From positions 1-64,000 of the forward strand of contig VYFG01000048.1 in NCBI GenBank assembly GCA_009842505.1: a stretch of 64,000 nucleotides of DNA, written 5' to 3'. This document shows positions 16,890 to 27,292 of this stretch, in pieces (positions within the stretch are counted from its first letter, which is position 1; every line of letters starts with the position of its first letter). Origin of the DNA: Gammaproteobacteria bacterium. Its GTDB lineage: Bacteria; Pseudomonadota; Gammaproteobacteria; Arenicellales; Poriferihabitantaceae. A model generated the notes under the pieces. The model did no database searches. It was not told where the DNA came from and saw only the letters and a program-made list of their open reading frames with translations. A program made the translations under genes and the position numbers.

Positions 16890-16918
16890 ATAATGAAGGC
16901 GGGAAAGGCGCTTTGCAA
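16890..16918 (-). promoter_or_regulatory. Candidate lon promoter
   Basis: On the - strand, TTGCAA (16918-16913) and CATTAT (16895-16890) are separated by exactly 17 bp, in the 174-bp gap between clpX and lon. The -35 sits in CTTGCAAA, one insertion away from the sigma-32 CTTGAAA, but no good CCCCAT -10 follows. Confidence 0.4.
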
Positions 16919-16992
16919 GCGCAATGTGCATCACATCCCCGGCCGCTTCCCGGCCAGCAGGACGGATGCCGCAGTGGACTGCGGCGCGGGAA

Positions 16993-18270
<1,278 letters not shown>

Positions 18271-18402
18271 ACCTACCGGGCGTCGGGCCCATTTACCTCA
18301 TTGACCGGAAGTATAGAGGAAAATTTCGGCAAAGTAGTACGAAAATGCACATGAATGCCGAGAATCCCGCCGACGGGCCGAAGGGGTATTCTGCCCCCTT
18401 AG

Positions 18403-19026
18403 TTAGTCCCGCTTGGCCAGAACCGAATCGATGATCCCGTATTCCTGCGCCGCCTCGGCACTCATGAAATTGTCCCGGTCCGTGTCCTCCCGGATCACGT
18501 CAATGGGCTTGCCCGTGTGGTCGGAAAGAATCCTGTTGAGCCGGTCCCGGGTGCTGAGAATCTCGCGGGTATGAATCTCGATGTCCGTGGCCTGGCCCTG
18601 GGAACCTCCCAGGGGCTGATGGATCATCACCCGAGAATGCGGAAGCGCGTGGCGCTTTCCGGGCTGGCCGCCTGCCAGGATGATGGCGCCCATGCTGGCC
18701 GCCTGGCCCACGCAAACGGTGCTCACGTCGGGCCGGATGAACTGCATGGTGTCGTAGATCGCCAGTCCCGAGGTGACCATCCCACCGGGCGTGTTGATGT
18801 AGAGGGAGATGTCCTTCTCCGGGTTCTCCGACTCGAGGAACAACAGCTGGGCGACGATCAGGTTGGCCATGTGGTCCTCCACCTGTCCCACCATGAATAT
18901 CACCCGCTCCTTGAGCAGCCGAGAATAGATGTCGTAGGCGCGCTCTCCGCGCCCGGTGGTTTCCACGACCATGGGAACCAGGCCCAGGGCTTGCGTGTCG
19001 AGATCTGTCATTGTCGGTTCGCTCAT
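18403..19026 (-). CDS. clpP: ATP-dependent Clp protease proteolytic subunit
   Basis: Serine peptidase forming the tetradecameric chamber that partners ClpX. The product is 207 aa (E. coli 207). The catalytic Ser is in GQAASMGA, the His in [10 protein letters not shown], and the Asp in the [17 protein letters not shown] stretch (here [16 protein letters not shown]). [31 protein letters not shown] is the typical processed N-terminus. It is separated from tig by 26 bp and is probably cotranscribed with it. Confidence 0.98.
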   Translation of the reverse strand: MSEPTMTDLDTQALGLVPMVVETTGRGERAYDIYSRLLKERVIFMVGQVEDHMANLIVAQLLFLESENPEKDISLYINTPGGMVTSGLAIYDTMQFIRPDVSTVCVGQAASMGAIILAGGQPGKRHALPHSRVMIHQPLGGSQGQATDIEIHTREILSTRDRLNRILSDHTGKPIDVIREDTDRDNFMSAEAAQEYGIIDSVLAKRD

Positions 19027-19052
19027 GTTTGGACGCCCTTGCGTACCCGGGA

Positions 19053-20354
19053 TCAGGCGGATTTCGGATTCATGAACTCGCGGAATCCGATATTCACCTC
19101 CTTGACGTCGGCCGATTCCAACATGGTGCTGACGACCTGTTCTTCAAGCACCATGGCCTCGATCTGCTGCAGTTTCTCGGGATCGGAATAGTAGAAGTTC
19201 ACGAAGGCATTGGCATCGTCGTAACCCTGGGCCATCTCCTCGATCCTGCTGCGCACCGTGTCGCCCCCTGCCTTGATATCATGCCGGGTGATGACCTCGC
19301 GGGCTATCAGGCCAAGCGCCACCCGCCTGCGGGCCTGCTCGGTATAACGATCCCGTTCGATGCTGTCCGCGGGTATGCCCTGGGATTCCAGCTGTTGGGT
19401 GATCGCCTCCACCGCCCTGCCCACTTCCTCCTCGACCAGGGCTCTCGGGACCTCGATGTCGTTGGCCTCGTACAGCGCATCCATGACCCGGTCACGAATC
19501 GTGGCGCGCATGCGGTCCGCCAGTTCGCGCTCGAGACTGGACCGGACCTCCTCGCGCATCTTTTCCACGCCGCCCTCGCGGATACCCAGGTCCTCGGCGA
19601 ACGCATCGTTGAGTTCGGGCAGTTCGGGCCGCTCCACCTTCTTGACGGTGACTTCGAATTTCACGTCCTTGCCCGCCACGTCCCCGTTGTGATAGTCCTC
19701 CGGGAAGGTGAATTCCACGGTACGGGTATCCCCGGCGCCAGCGCCAGCAATGCCCTCGTCGAAATGCGCCAGCATCTGGCCCTCGCCAAGCACGAAGGGA
19801 AAGTCCGTAGCCGAGCCGCCGGCGAATGACTCCCCCTCGATGCTGCCGTTGAAATCGATGACCACGCGGTCACCCGCTTCCGAGGCGCCGTCCTTCTCGC
19901 TGAACGTGGCGTTGCGCTTCCGCAGATCGTCGAGGGTCCGCTCCACGTCCTCCTCGGTCACCTCGCACACCGGCTTCTCGATGGCCTTTCCGCTGAGGCT
20001 GACCGTGGGGATCTCGGGGAAGACATCCACGGTGGCAGTGTATTCCAGGTCCTTGCCCGACTCGTAGGGCTCCGGATCGATGGACACCAGTCCGGCAGCG
20101 TCGATCTGCTCCTTCGACAGCGCCTCCTGGTAACTGGCGTAGATCTTGTCGGAGATCACCTCGTTGATGACCCTGCCGGAATACTGTTTCTGGATCACGC
20201 TCATCGGGGCCTTCCCGGGGCGAAACCCCGGAATCTTGGCCTGACGCGATACGTCCCGCAGGCGCTTGTCGACCTCGGCGCCCACTTCCTCGGAGGGAAC
20301 GGACACTTTCAGTTTGCGTTCGATCACGCCGGTCTGTTCAACCGTCACTTGCAT
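19053..20354 (-). CDS. tig: Trigger factor
   Basis: Ribosome-bound chaperone and prolyl isomerase that meets nascent chains at the exit tunnel. The product is 433 aa from the ATG at 20354 (E. coli 432). It has the N-terminal ribosome-docking region with the signature PGFRPGKAP (G-F-R-x-G-x-x-P), a central FKBP-type domain ([25 protein letters not shown]), then the helical arm domain. The ribosome site is CGAGGAAG. It opens the tig-clpP-clpX-lon-hupB series immediately downstream of the tRNA cluster. Confidence 0.97.
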   Translation of the reverse strand: MQVTVEQTGVIERKLKVSVPSEEVGAEVDKRLRDVSRQAKIPGFRPGKAPMSVIQKQYSGRVINEVISDKIYASYQEALSKEQIDAAGLVSIDPEPYESGKDLEYTATVDVFPEIPTVSLSGKAIEKPVCEVTEEDVERTLDDLRKRNATFSEKDGASEAGDRVVIDFNGSIEGESFAGGSATDFPFVLGEGQMLAHFDEGIAGAGAGDTRTVEFTFPEDYHNGDVAGKDVKFEVTVKKVERPELPELNDAFAEDLGIREGGVEKMREEVRSSLERELADRMRATIRDRVMDALYEANDIEVPRALVEEEVGRAVEAITQQLESQGIPADSIERDRYTEQARRRVALGLIAREVITRHDIKAGGDTVRSRIEEMAQGYDDANAFVNFYYSDPEKLQQIEAMVLEEQVVSTMLESADVKEVNIGFREFMNPKSA

Positions 20355-20477
20355 GAATATCGCTTCCTCGTGAAATTGTATTGCCCGGAACACCGGGAGC
20401 GGAATGACCCGGGGGAACCGCCAAAGAGCAGGAGAAACCGGTCATCCTCCGCCCGGACCGGAAGCCGGCCGGCAGGC

Positions 20478-20563
<86 letters not shown>

Positions 20564-20615
20564 ACGGACATTCCGTCATCCCGCCAGGCGCTTCCGGCCA
20601 GGGCGGGCATTGTGA

Positions 20616-20692
20616 TGGGGTGAGCGATGGGGCTCGAACCCACGACCACCGGGATCACAACCCGGGGCTCTACCAACTGAGCTACGCTCACC
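20616..20692 (-). tRNA. tRNA-His (GTG)
   Basis: Cloverleaf with anticodon GTG, encoded CCA and the extra G(-1) opposite C73 typical of tRNA-His. The acceptor GTGAGCG pairs with CGCTCAC. It is the third gene of the - strand tRNA cluster. Confidence 0.95.
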
Positions 20693-20746
20693 ATACACAA
20701 TTGACACAATTGTACCTGTTCAACAGCCCCCGGAACTCCGGAAAAC

Positions 20747-21153
20747 TGGTACGCCCGACAGGATTCGAACCTGTAACCTACGGCTTAGCTTACCAACTAC
20801 GGCTTTCGCCGCCCACTGTGCCCGGCCCGGTGGATACGTCGTTCCCCCAAGGCCCAGGCGCAGTGGTTTGTGGTCTGGACTATATCTTCACCATCGCAGG
20901 TGGGGCACGTATAGTCTCTACGGATCCCGGGTCATGAATCACGCCCCGGTTTCCTCGGTGTTGCCAACACCCCGGCAACAGCAAAGCCCGGGATGCGAAG
21001 GGTCCACCGATACAGTGCCCTGCACTCCGACAGTTCAGTTCCCGCCGGAGGCTCCTGTTTGCGGTGCCGGGATATTACGGAGCAAACTCTTTTCCGGATT
21101 CCCGGAGGCCGCCACTCAAAGGCCGTTGCTCTATCCTATTGAGCTACGGGCGC
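20747..21153 (-). tRNA. tRNA-Arg (TCT) interrupted by a group I intron
   Basis: The 5' exon (21153-21119) and 3' exon (20788-20747) together make a 77-nt tRNA. The acceptor GCGCCCG pairs with CGGGCGT (one G.U), discriminator A and CCA are encoded, the D-arm is GCTC/GAGC, and the anticodon stem is ACGGC/GCCGT. The loop CTTCTAA gives anticodon TCT, and the T-arm is ACAGG/CCTGT with TTCGAAT. It resembles E. coli tRNA-Arg(UCU). The break lies between positions 34 and 35, inside the anticodon. The gene sits between tRNA-Pro and tRNA-His, where I recall an uninterrupted tRNA-Arg(UCU) in Pseudomonas. An alternative Lys (TTT) reading would require the intron to end in C and does not fit the tRNA body. 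Confidence 0.9.
20789..21118 (-). ncRNA. Group I self-splicing intron in the tRNA-Arg anticodon loop
   Basis: 330 nt, no open reading frame of note. The hallmarks are visible: the 5' exon ends in U, the intron ends in G (omega-G), and the core R element GAGACTATA lies at 20919-20910. The S element AAGATATAGTCC lies at 20888-20877, so GACTATA can pair with TATAGTC as P7. Between them CACC-TGCGAT-GGTG (20902-20889) forms P8. Upstream GC-rich helices fit P4-P6, and a P1 using exon GGCC with a terminal U.G can be drawn with one mismatch. Splicing is predicted to need only Mg and guanosine. There is no homing endonuclease. Bacterial tRNA group I introns that I know of are in Leu(UAA), fMet, Ile(CAU) and Arg(CCU). 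Confidence 0.9.
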
Positions 21154-21172
21154 AAAGGATAAAACGTAAAAC

Positions 21173-21249
21173 TGGTCGGGGTAGAGAGATTCGAACTCCC
21201 GACATCCTGCTCCCAAAGCAGGCGCGCTACCAGGCTGCGCTATACCCCG
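21173..21249 (-). tRNA. tRNA-Pro (TGG)
   Basis: 77-nt cloverleaf with encoded CCA. The acceptor CGGGGTA pairs with TACCCCG, the discriminator is A, and the anticodon is TGG within TTTGGGA. It is the first tRNA of the cluster, 19 bp before tRNA-Arg. Confidence 0.96.
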
Positions 21250-21413
21250 TATCGCCACGATTCCCCGACACGAATGCCGGGATACAAGGTAAAACTACGC
21301 CCCCCGGGGCCTCAGGTCAAGGGCGGCGAACTATACGGATTATGCCCCCTGCCGTCAATGCCGGCGCCGGTCGGCCAGGCCCCTGAAATTGCCCGCAAAG
21401 GCCTCCCCAAGTG

Positions 21414-21442
21414 CTTGAAATGGAAAAGGCGGACCCCCATTA
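21414..21442 (+). promoter_or_regulatory. RpoH (sigma-32) promoter of htpG
   Basis: CTTGAAA (21414-21420), a 14-bp spacer and CCCCATTA (21435-21442) match the sigma-32 consensus CTTGAAA-N14-CCCCATNT almost exactly. It lies 36 bp before the htpG ATG, giving a leader of roughly 30 nt. HtpG is a classic heat-shock gene, which agrees. Confidence 0.85.
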
Positions 21443-21477
21443 CCGCCAGATTGACAATGCCAATCGAGAACCAGCCC

Positions 21478-23376
21478 ATGAGCCAAGAGACCACGATGGA
21501 AAAACACGCCTTCCAAGCGGAAGTGCAGCAGCTCCTGCACCTGATGATCCACTCCCTGTACAGCAACCGGGAAATCTTTCTCAGGGAACTCGTGTCCAAC
21601 GCCTCCGATGCCTGTGACCGGCTGAGATTCCTCTCCCTGACCGACAAGTCCCTGCTCGAGGACGAGGAGGCGCTCGGCATCGAGGTGGACGTGGATCCCA
21701 AGACCAGGACCATCAAGGTCCGGGACAACGGCATCGGCATGGACCACGACGAGGTGATCGAGAACATCGGCACCATCGCACGCTCCGGCACCCGCCGGTT
21801 CCTGGAGCAGATCAACCAGGGGGAGCAGAGCGAAACCGCGCTGATCGGCCAGTTCGGCGTCGGGTTCTATTCCAGCTTCCTGGTCGCCGAAGAGGTTGTC
21901 CTGCTGACCCGCAAGGCGGGACAGCCGGCCTCGGAGGGCGTGAAATGGACGTCCGACGGCAGCGGGGAGTACTCGGTGGAATCCGTCGAACGGCCCGAAA
22001 GGGGTACGGAAGTCATCCTCAAGCTGCAGAAGGCACACAAGGAATTCCTGGAAAGGTTCCGGGTCCGCGGCGTGATCGCGAAATATTCCGATCACATCTC
22101 CCTGCCCATCCGGATGCTGCAGGAACCCGAGAGGGACGACAAGGGCAAGATCATCAAGGGGCAGACCCTGGAATACGAGACCGTCAACAGGGGCTCCGCG
22201 CTGTGGGCCCGGCCCAAGAGGGAAATCAGCGAAGAGGAGCACCGGACCTTCTACACCTCGCTGACCTACGATCCCGAGCCGCCAGCCATTACCCTGCACA
22301 ACCGGGTGGAGGGGAAGCTGGAATACATCTCCCTGTTCTACATCCCGTCGAAGGCTCCCTACGACCTCTGGGACCGGGAGCAGCGTCACGGCATCAAGCT
22401 GTACGTGCGCCGGATCTTCATCTCCGACGATGCCAGGCAGCTCATGCCGAGCTATCTGCGGTTCGTCCGCGGGCTGGTGGATTCGGCCGACCTGCCGCTC
22501 AACGTTTCCCGGGAGTTCCTGCAGCAGAATCGGGAGATCGACAGGATCCGCGCCGCCTCGGTGAAGAAAATCCTCGCTGAACTGAAAAAGGTCGCCGCCA
22601 AGGATGCCGAGAAATACCTGAATCTCTGGAAGGAATACGGCAAAGTGCTGAAGGAGGGGCTGATTGAGGACCCCGAGAACAAGGACAACCTCGCGAAGCT
22701 GATCCGGTTCGCATCCACCCGGGGCGAGGACGACACGCAGAACGTCTCCCTGGAAGACTATGTCGGCGCCATGAAGGAGAAGCAGAAGGCAATCTACTAC
22801 GTCACCGCGGAAAACCATGCCGCGGCCAGGTCATCTCCGCATCTTGAAATCTTCCGCAAGCACGACATCGAGGTGCTGCTGTTGTCCGACCCGGTGGACG
22901 AGTGGGTGGTGAACCATCTCACCACCTTCGAGGACAGGCCGCTCCAGTCCATCGCCCGGGGGGAACTGGACCTGGACGAACTGGGGGACGCAAAGGACAA
23001 GGACGAAAGCGAAAAGGCGAACGAGACCCTGTCGCCGCTGGTGGACCGGTTCAAGGCCGTGCTGGAGGACCGCGTCAAGGACGTCCGCCTGACCGACCGG
23101 CTGGTGGATTCCCCGGCGTGCCTCGTGGCCGACCAGTATGACCTCGGGGGCAACATGGAGCGGATCCTGAAGGCCATGGGCCAGGATGCGCCCGTCGCCA
23201 AGCCGATCCTCGAACTGAATCCGAAGCACGAAATCCTGGACCGGATCGATCTCGAGTCCGACACCCTGGAAGACTGGATCTGGGTGCTGCTGGACCAGGC
23301 GGTGCTGGCCGAGGGGGCCTCGCTCAGGGACCCGGCGGCCTACGTGGCGAGGGTCAACCGGTTGCTGGCGGGCTGA
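21478..23376 (+). CDS. htpG: Molecular chaperone HtpG (bacterial Hsp90)
   Basis: Homodimeric ATP-dependent chaperone that works downstream of DnaK. The product is 632 aa from the ATG at 21478 (E. coli 624). ATG 21496 is an alternative, and the open frame upstream of 21478 overlaps the heat-shock promoter so is not coding. Key motifs are HLMIHSLYSNREIFLRELVSNASDA (ATP-lid Glu and Asn), DNGIGM, the IARSGT run, GQFGVGFYS, the middle-domain NRVEGKLEY and DLPLNVSREFLQQN with its catalytic Arg, and the C-terminal dimerisation domain. It diverges from the tRNA cluster. Confidence 0.97.
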   Translation: MSQETTMEKHAFQAEVQQLLHLMIHSLYSNREIFLRELVSNASDACDRLRFLSLTDKSLLEDEEALGIEVDVDPKTRTIKVRDNGIGMDHDEVIENIGTIARSGTRRFLEQINQGEQSETALIGQFGVGFYSSFLVAEEVVLLTRKAGQPASEGVKWTSDGSGEYSVESVERPERGTEVILKLQKAHKEFLERFRVRGVIAKYSDHISLPIRMLQEPERDDKGKIIKGQTLEYETVNRGSALWARPKREISEEEHRTFYTSLTYDPEPPAITLHNRVEGKLEYISLFYIPSKAPYDLWDREQRHGIKLYVRRIFISDDARQLMPSYLRFVRGLVDSADLPLNVSREFLQQNREIDRIRAASVKKILAELKKVAAKDAEKYLNLWKEYGKVLKEGLIEDPENKDNLAKLIRFASTRGEDDTQNVSLEDYVGAMKEKQKAIYYVTAENHAAARSSPHLEIFRKHDIEVLLLSDPVDEWVVNHLTTFEDRPLQSIARGELDLDELGDAKDKDESEKANETLSPLVDRFKAVLEDRVKDVRLTDRLVDSPACLVADQYDLGGNMERILKAMGQDAPVAKPILELNPKHEILDRIDLESDTLEDWIWVLLDQAVLAEGASLRDPAAYVARVNRLLAG

Positions 23377-23390
23377 GCACGCATCTTCCG

Positions 23391-23411
23391 GACCCGCCCG
23401 CGGGGCGGGTC
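23391..23411. terminator. GC hairpin between convergent htpG and ogt
   Basis: GACCCGCCC-GCG-GGGCGGGTC, a perfect 9-bp stem in the 33-bp gap between the htpG stop and the ogt stop. There is no clear T-run on either side, so it may only stall polymerase or protect 3' ends. Confidence 0.5.
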
Positions 23412-23874
23412 AGATCAGCCACGGCACTGCATTTTCCAGCCGCAGCAGACCGATCTTGGTCTCGACCCCCGCGCCTCCGGAATACCCGCCGATCCCCCTT
23501 GCCGCCAGCACCCTGTGGCAGGGAACGATGATCGGGAATGGATTGCCGCCGCAGGCGCCGCCCGCCGCCCGCGGGGTGGACCCCAGCTGCCGGGCCATGT
23601 CCGTATAGGTGATCGTACTGCCGTAGGGGATCCGGGCCATCACGTCACAGGCCGCAGCCTGGAATTCACTGCAGCCGTAGGCCAGGGGCAGATCGAAGGT
23701 CCTGAGAATGCCGCCGAAATAGGCCTTCAACTGCTCCGCAGCCTCGGCCAGCAACGGGGAACGGTCAACAGCCGGCGCATCGCGCCATCCGAGCCTCGTG
23801 AGACACTCCCCTTCCTGCACCAGCAGCATCCGCCCGAACGGCGTCTCGATGGATTTTCTGAGTACGGCAGGCAT
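23410..23874 (-). CDS. ogt: Methylated-DNA--[protein]-cysteine S-methyltransferase
   Basis: Suicidal repair protein that moves methyl groups from O6-methylguanine (and O4-methylthymine) to its own Cys. The product is 154 aa. The active-site IIVPCHRVL motif, the preceding recognition helix region (FQAAACDVMARIPYGSTITYTDMARQLG, with the Arg finger equivalent) and the trailing GIGGYSGG loop are all intact. It lacks an Ada-type metal-binding N-terminus, hence Ogt rather than Ada. Confidence 0.93.
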   Translation of the reverse strand: MPAVLRKSIETPFGRMLLVQEGECLTRLGWRDAPAVDRSPLLAEAAEQLKAYFGGILRTFDLPLAYGCSEFQAAACDVMARIPYGSTITYTDMARQLGSTPRAAGGACGGNPFPIIVPCHRVLAARGIGGYSGGAGVETKIGLLRLENAVPWLI

Positions 23875-23940
23875 GTCCGGGAAGGAATATTCACCATGAT
23901 CATCCGCCGTATACCGAATCCCGGGCCGGGCTGAATCCGG

Positions 23941-26022
23941 CTATCTGCCCAGACGTTCCCTGGCTTCCGCGATCACGATTTCCGCGATGTTCCTGGGACA
24001 GGGCGCATAATGATCGAACTCCATGGAGAACTGCCCCCGCCCGGAAGTCATGGTCCTCAGATCGCCGATGTAGCCGAACATCTCGCCCAGCGGCACCTCG
24101 GCCTTGATGCGGGCACCGGTGGGGCCGGTGTCCTGGGCCTTGATCATACCGCGGCGGCGGTTGAGGTCGCCGATCACGTCGCCCACGTGGGCTTCCGGGG
24201 TGAACACGTCGACCCGCATCACCGGCTCGAGGAGCTGCGGACCGGCCTTGGGCATTGACTGGCGGTAGGCCGCCTTGGCCGCGATCTCGAATGCCACCGC
24301 AGAGGAGTCCACCGCGTGGAAGGCGCCGTCCAACAGGGTCACCTTGACGTCCAGGCAGGGATACGCGGCGAGGACGCCCTCTTCCATCATGTCCCTGAAC
24401 CCCTTGTCGATGGCCGGCCAGAACTCCCGCGGCACGTTGCCGCCGGTCACCACGGACTCGAACTGGTAGCCGCTCCTGGCCTCTCCCGGCTCGATGATGT
24501 AGTCGATCTTGCCGAACTGGCCGGAGCCGCCGGTCTGCTTCTTGTGCGTATAGCTGTCCTCGACCCGCTGGGTGATGGTTTCCCGGTAGGCGACCTGGGG
24601 CTTTCCGACCGTCACTTCCACGCTGTGGGTCCGGCGCAGGATGTCCACCTTGATATCGAGGTGCAGTTCGCCCATGCCTTTGAGAATTGTCTCGCCGCTG
24701 TCCTGGTCGGTTTCCACATGGAACGAGGGGTCTTCGGCCACCATCTTGCCGAGGGCGATGCCGAGCTTCTCGGACCCGCTCTTGTCCTTGGGCGCCACCG
24801 CCATGGAAATCACCGGGTCCGGAAAGACCATCGGTTCCAGGGTCGCGGGGTTCCTTTCGTCCGCCAGCGTATGCCCGGTATGCACGTTCTTCATGCCGAG
24901 CACGGCGATGATGTCCCCCGCCTGGGCGGCAGTGAGCTCGTTGCGGGAATCGGCATGCATCTCCACGATGCGGCCGATGCGTTCCGTTTTCCCGGTGAAG
25001 GTGTTGAGCACGTTGTCGCCCTTGGCGAGTTTGCCGGAATACACCCGGATAAAGGTCAGGGCGCCGTAGCGGTCGTCCATGATCTTGAATGCCAGGGCGC
25101 GCAGCGGCCTTGCCGGGTCCACGACAGCATATTCGCCGGTTTCGTTGCCTTCCAGGTCCACTTCGGGCTGGGGTTTCACTTCCGTCGGATTGGGCAGGAA
25201 GTCCACTACGGCATTCAGCACCAGCTGCACCCCCTTGTTCTTGAACGCGGAGCCGCAGTAGGTGGGGAAGAAGTCCAGGTTGATGGTGCCCTTGCGCACG
25301 CAGGCCCTGATCGTGTCGAGATCCGGCTCCTCGCCCTCCAGGTACATTTCCATCGCCTCGTCATCCTGCTCCAGGGCGGTTTCGATCAGTTTCTCGCGGT
25401 ATTCCTCCACCTGGGCGGCCATGTCCGCGGGCACCTCCTCGATATGGTACTTGGTGGGGTCGCCGGACTCGTCCCAGATCCAGGCCTTGCGGGTGAGCAG
25501 GTCCACCACGCCCCTGAAATCATCCTCGATGCCGATGGGCAGGACCATGACCAGCGGGTTCGCCCCGAGGATGTCCTCGATCTGGTCGACCACGCGGTAG
25601 AAGTCGGCGCCCATGCGGTCGAGCTTGTTGACGAAAATGATCCGGGCCACCTCGGAATCGTTGGCGTACCGCCAGTTGGTCTCGGACTGGGGCTCCACCC
25701 CCCCGGAGCCGCAGAACACCCCGATGCCGCCGTCCAGGACCTTCAGCGAACGGTACACCTCGATCGTGAAGTCCACGTGGCCCGGCGTGTCGATGATGTT
25801 GAGCCGGTAGTCGTTCCAGAAGCAGCTGGTCGCGGCGGACTGGATGGTGATCCCGCGCTCCCGCTCCTGGTCCATGAAATCGGTGGTGGCCTCGCCGTCA
25901 TGCACCTCGCCGATTTTGTGGATCTTGCCGGTGAGGCTGAGAATGCGCTCCGTGGTGGTGGTCTTGCCCGCATCCACGTGGGCGAAAATGCCGATGTTGC
26001 GATACTTGGAAAGATCTGTCAT
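23941..26022 (-). CDS. Elongation factor G, FusA2-like paralogue
   Basis: Translational GTPase. The product is 693 aa and has all five EF-G domains. G1 is [13 protein letters not shown]2 lies within RERGITI, G3 is DTPGHVDF and G4 is NKLDRMG. Domain IV carries the tip (GGSGQFGKI) and domain V carries [16 protein letters not shown]. The N-terminus [15 protein letters not shown] and the [12 protein letters not shown] segment differ from the str-operon EF-G and recall the second EF-G (FusA2) of Pseudomonas. The gene is alone: no rpsL, rpsG or tuf is nearby, unlike fusA1. I infer a second, possibly recycling- or stress-related, EF-G. Whether another fusA exists cannot be seen here. Confidence 0.85.
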   Translation of the reverse strand: MTDLSKYRNIGIFAHVDAGKTTTTERILSLTGKIHKIGEVHDGEATTDFMDQERERGITIQSAATSCFWNDYRLNIIDTPGHVDFTIEVYRSLKVLDGGIGVFCGSGGVEPQSETNWRYANDSEVARIIFVNKLDRMGADFYRVVDQIEDILGANPLVMVLPIGIEDDFRGVVDLLTRKAWIWDESGDPTKYHIEEVPADMAAQVEEYREKLIETALEQDDEAMEMYLEGEEPDLDTIRACVRKGTINLDFFPTYCGSAFKNKGVQLVLNAVVDFLPNPTEVKPQPEVDLEGNETGEYAVVDPARPLRALAFKIMDDRYGALTFIRVYSGKLAKGDNVLNTFTGKTERIGRIVEMHADSRNELTAAQAGDIIAVLGMKNVHTGHTLADERNPATLEPMVFPDPVISMAVAPKDKSGSEKLGIALGKMVAEDPSFHVETDQDSGETILKGMGELHLDIKVDILRRTHSVEVTVGKPQVAYRETITQRVEDSYTHKKQTGGSGQFGKIDYIIEPGEARSGYQFESVVTGGNVPREFWPAIDKGFRDMMEEGVLAAYPCLDVKVTLLDGAFHAVDSSAVAFEIAAKAAYRQSMPKAGPQLLEPVMRVDVFTPEAHVGDVIGDLNRRRGMIKAQDTGPTGARIKAEVPLGEMFGYIGDLRTMTSGRGQFSMEFDHYAPCPRNIAEIVIAEARERLGR

Positions 26023-26216
26023 GACGGTAATTCGGTAAGTACTGGCAATCCCGGGCAGAATCGGCGAATCCCCGCGCCTGCCGCCCCCGGAAGGGGGCCC
26101 GGAAAAATGAGGCGCGATGATACATCAATCGGGCCGTCATTTCATGGGGGAAAAACAGGGAAAAAACCACCCCACGGGCCGTGCCCGGGCGGCGGCGGCG
26201 GGAAGGGGTCCCGGAG

Positions 26217-27278
26217 TCAGTACTTGCGGGCGCCGGCCTCGGAGGCCACGCGCGGCACCAGTGCCTTGACCAGCCGGGTCATCTCGAGGGTGCCGATCGG
26301 CGCGCGGTCGCGGATCACGATGTAGGAGTGGGACGTGTCGCCGCCGGATTGGGCAATCACACTTTCCAGCGTGTCGTTGTAGCCGACCTCCCCATGGGCC
26401 TCGGGCGGCACGCTCCCGCCCTCCAGCGGCGTCATGATCGATCGGACCCTGAGCACGCGGGCGCGGTTGATGTCGCTCACGAAGTCCTCGATGTAGGGAT
26501 CGTTCGGATTCAGGAGGATGTGCTGCGGCTCCCCTTGCTGCACGATGAAGCCATCCTTGAGGATCACGAGGTGATCGGCGATCTTGAGCGCCTCGTCAAG
26601 GTCGTGGGTGATGAAGACGATGGTCTTGTGAAGCTCGGTCTGCAGTTCCAGCAGCAGGTCCTGCATGTCGGTGCGGATCAGCGGGTCCAGGGCCGAGAAC
26701 GCCTCGTCCATCAGCATGATGGGCGAGTTGGAGGTCAGTGCCCGGGCGATGCCGACCCGCTGCTGCATGCCGCCGGAGAGCTGGTGCGGATAGTGGTTGC
26801 CGAATCCCTTCAGGCCCACGCGGTCGAGCCACTTGTTCGCCTCGGCTAGGTACTCGTCCTTGTTCACGCCGCGCACCTTCAGCGAGGTGGCGGCGTTGTC
26901 GACGACGGTGCGGTGGGGCAGCAGTGCGAACCGCTGGAATACCATCGACATCACCGAACGCCGCAGATTGCGCAGTTCCTCCTCGCCATAGGCCAGCACA
27001 TCCGCCCCGTCGACCACGATCTGTCCGTCCGTGGGTTCGATCAGGCGGTTGAGATGGCGGATGAGGGTTGACTTGCCCGAGCCCGAAAGCCCCATGATGA
27101 CGGTCACCTTGCCGTCGAGCATGTCGACATTGATTTCCCTGAGGCCCAGCACGTGCTGGTGCTTTTCCAGCAACTCCGTCTTGCTGATCCCCGCCAGGAC
27201 GTGCTCGAGCACCGCCTGGGGCTGTTCTCCGAAGACCTTGTACAGGTTGCGGACCGATATTTTGACGGCGTCGGTCAA
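26217..27278 (-). CDS. Glycine betaine/choline-type ABC transporter ATP-binding subunit
   Basis: ProV/OpuAA-class ATPase powering compatible-solute (betaine, choline or proline betaine) import. Walker A is GLSGSGKSTL, the Q-loop is VFQRFALLPHRT, the signature LSGGMQQR, Walker B IMLMDEAFSALDP, and the H-loop THDLDEA. The long N-terminal insert (LEHVLAGISKTELLEKHQHVLGL) is typical of this subfamily. The C-terminal 100 residues form a single CBS-like regulatory segment, including EVGYNDTLESVIAQ. I favour the TTG at 27278 behind AAAGGGG; a TTG at 27296 overlapping the permease stop is the alternative. It is the third gene of the binding protein-permease-ATPase operon. Confidence 0.93.
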   Translation of the reverse strand: MTDAVKISVRNLYKVFGEQPQAVLEHVLAGISKTELLEKHQHVLGLREINVDMLDGKVTVIMGLSGSGKSTLIRHLNRLIEPTDGQIVVDGADVLAYGEEELRNLRRSVMSMVFQRFALLPHRTVVDNAATSLKVRGVNKDEYLAEANKWLDRVGLKGFGNHYPHQLSGGMQQRVGIARALTSNSPIMLMDEAFSALDPLIRTDMQDLLLELQTELHKTIVFITHDLDEALKIADHLVILKDGFIVQQGEPQHILLNPNDPYIEDFVSDINRARVLRVRSIMTPLEGGSVPPEAHGEVGYNDTLESVIAQSGGDTSHSYIVIRDRAPIGTLEMTRLVKALVPRVASEAGARKY

Positions 27279-27292
27279 GGAACCCCTTTCGC

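Noticed and set aside
20747..21153. Reading the split tRNA as tRNA-Lys(TTT)
   Set aside because: It would need the intron to end in C rather than G, and the acceptor, D-loop and anticodon stem match tRNA-Arg(UCU).
24316..26325. Long open frame (669 codons) antisense to the EF-G gene
   Set aside because: GC-rich shadow frame with no family resemblance; the opposite strand encodes a complete EF-G.
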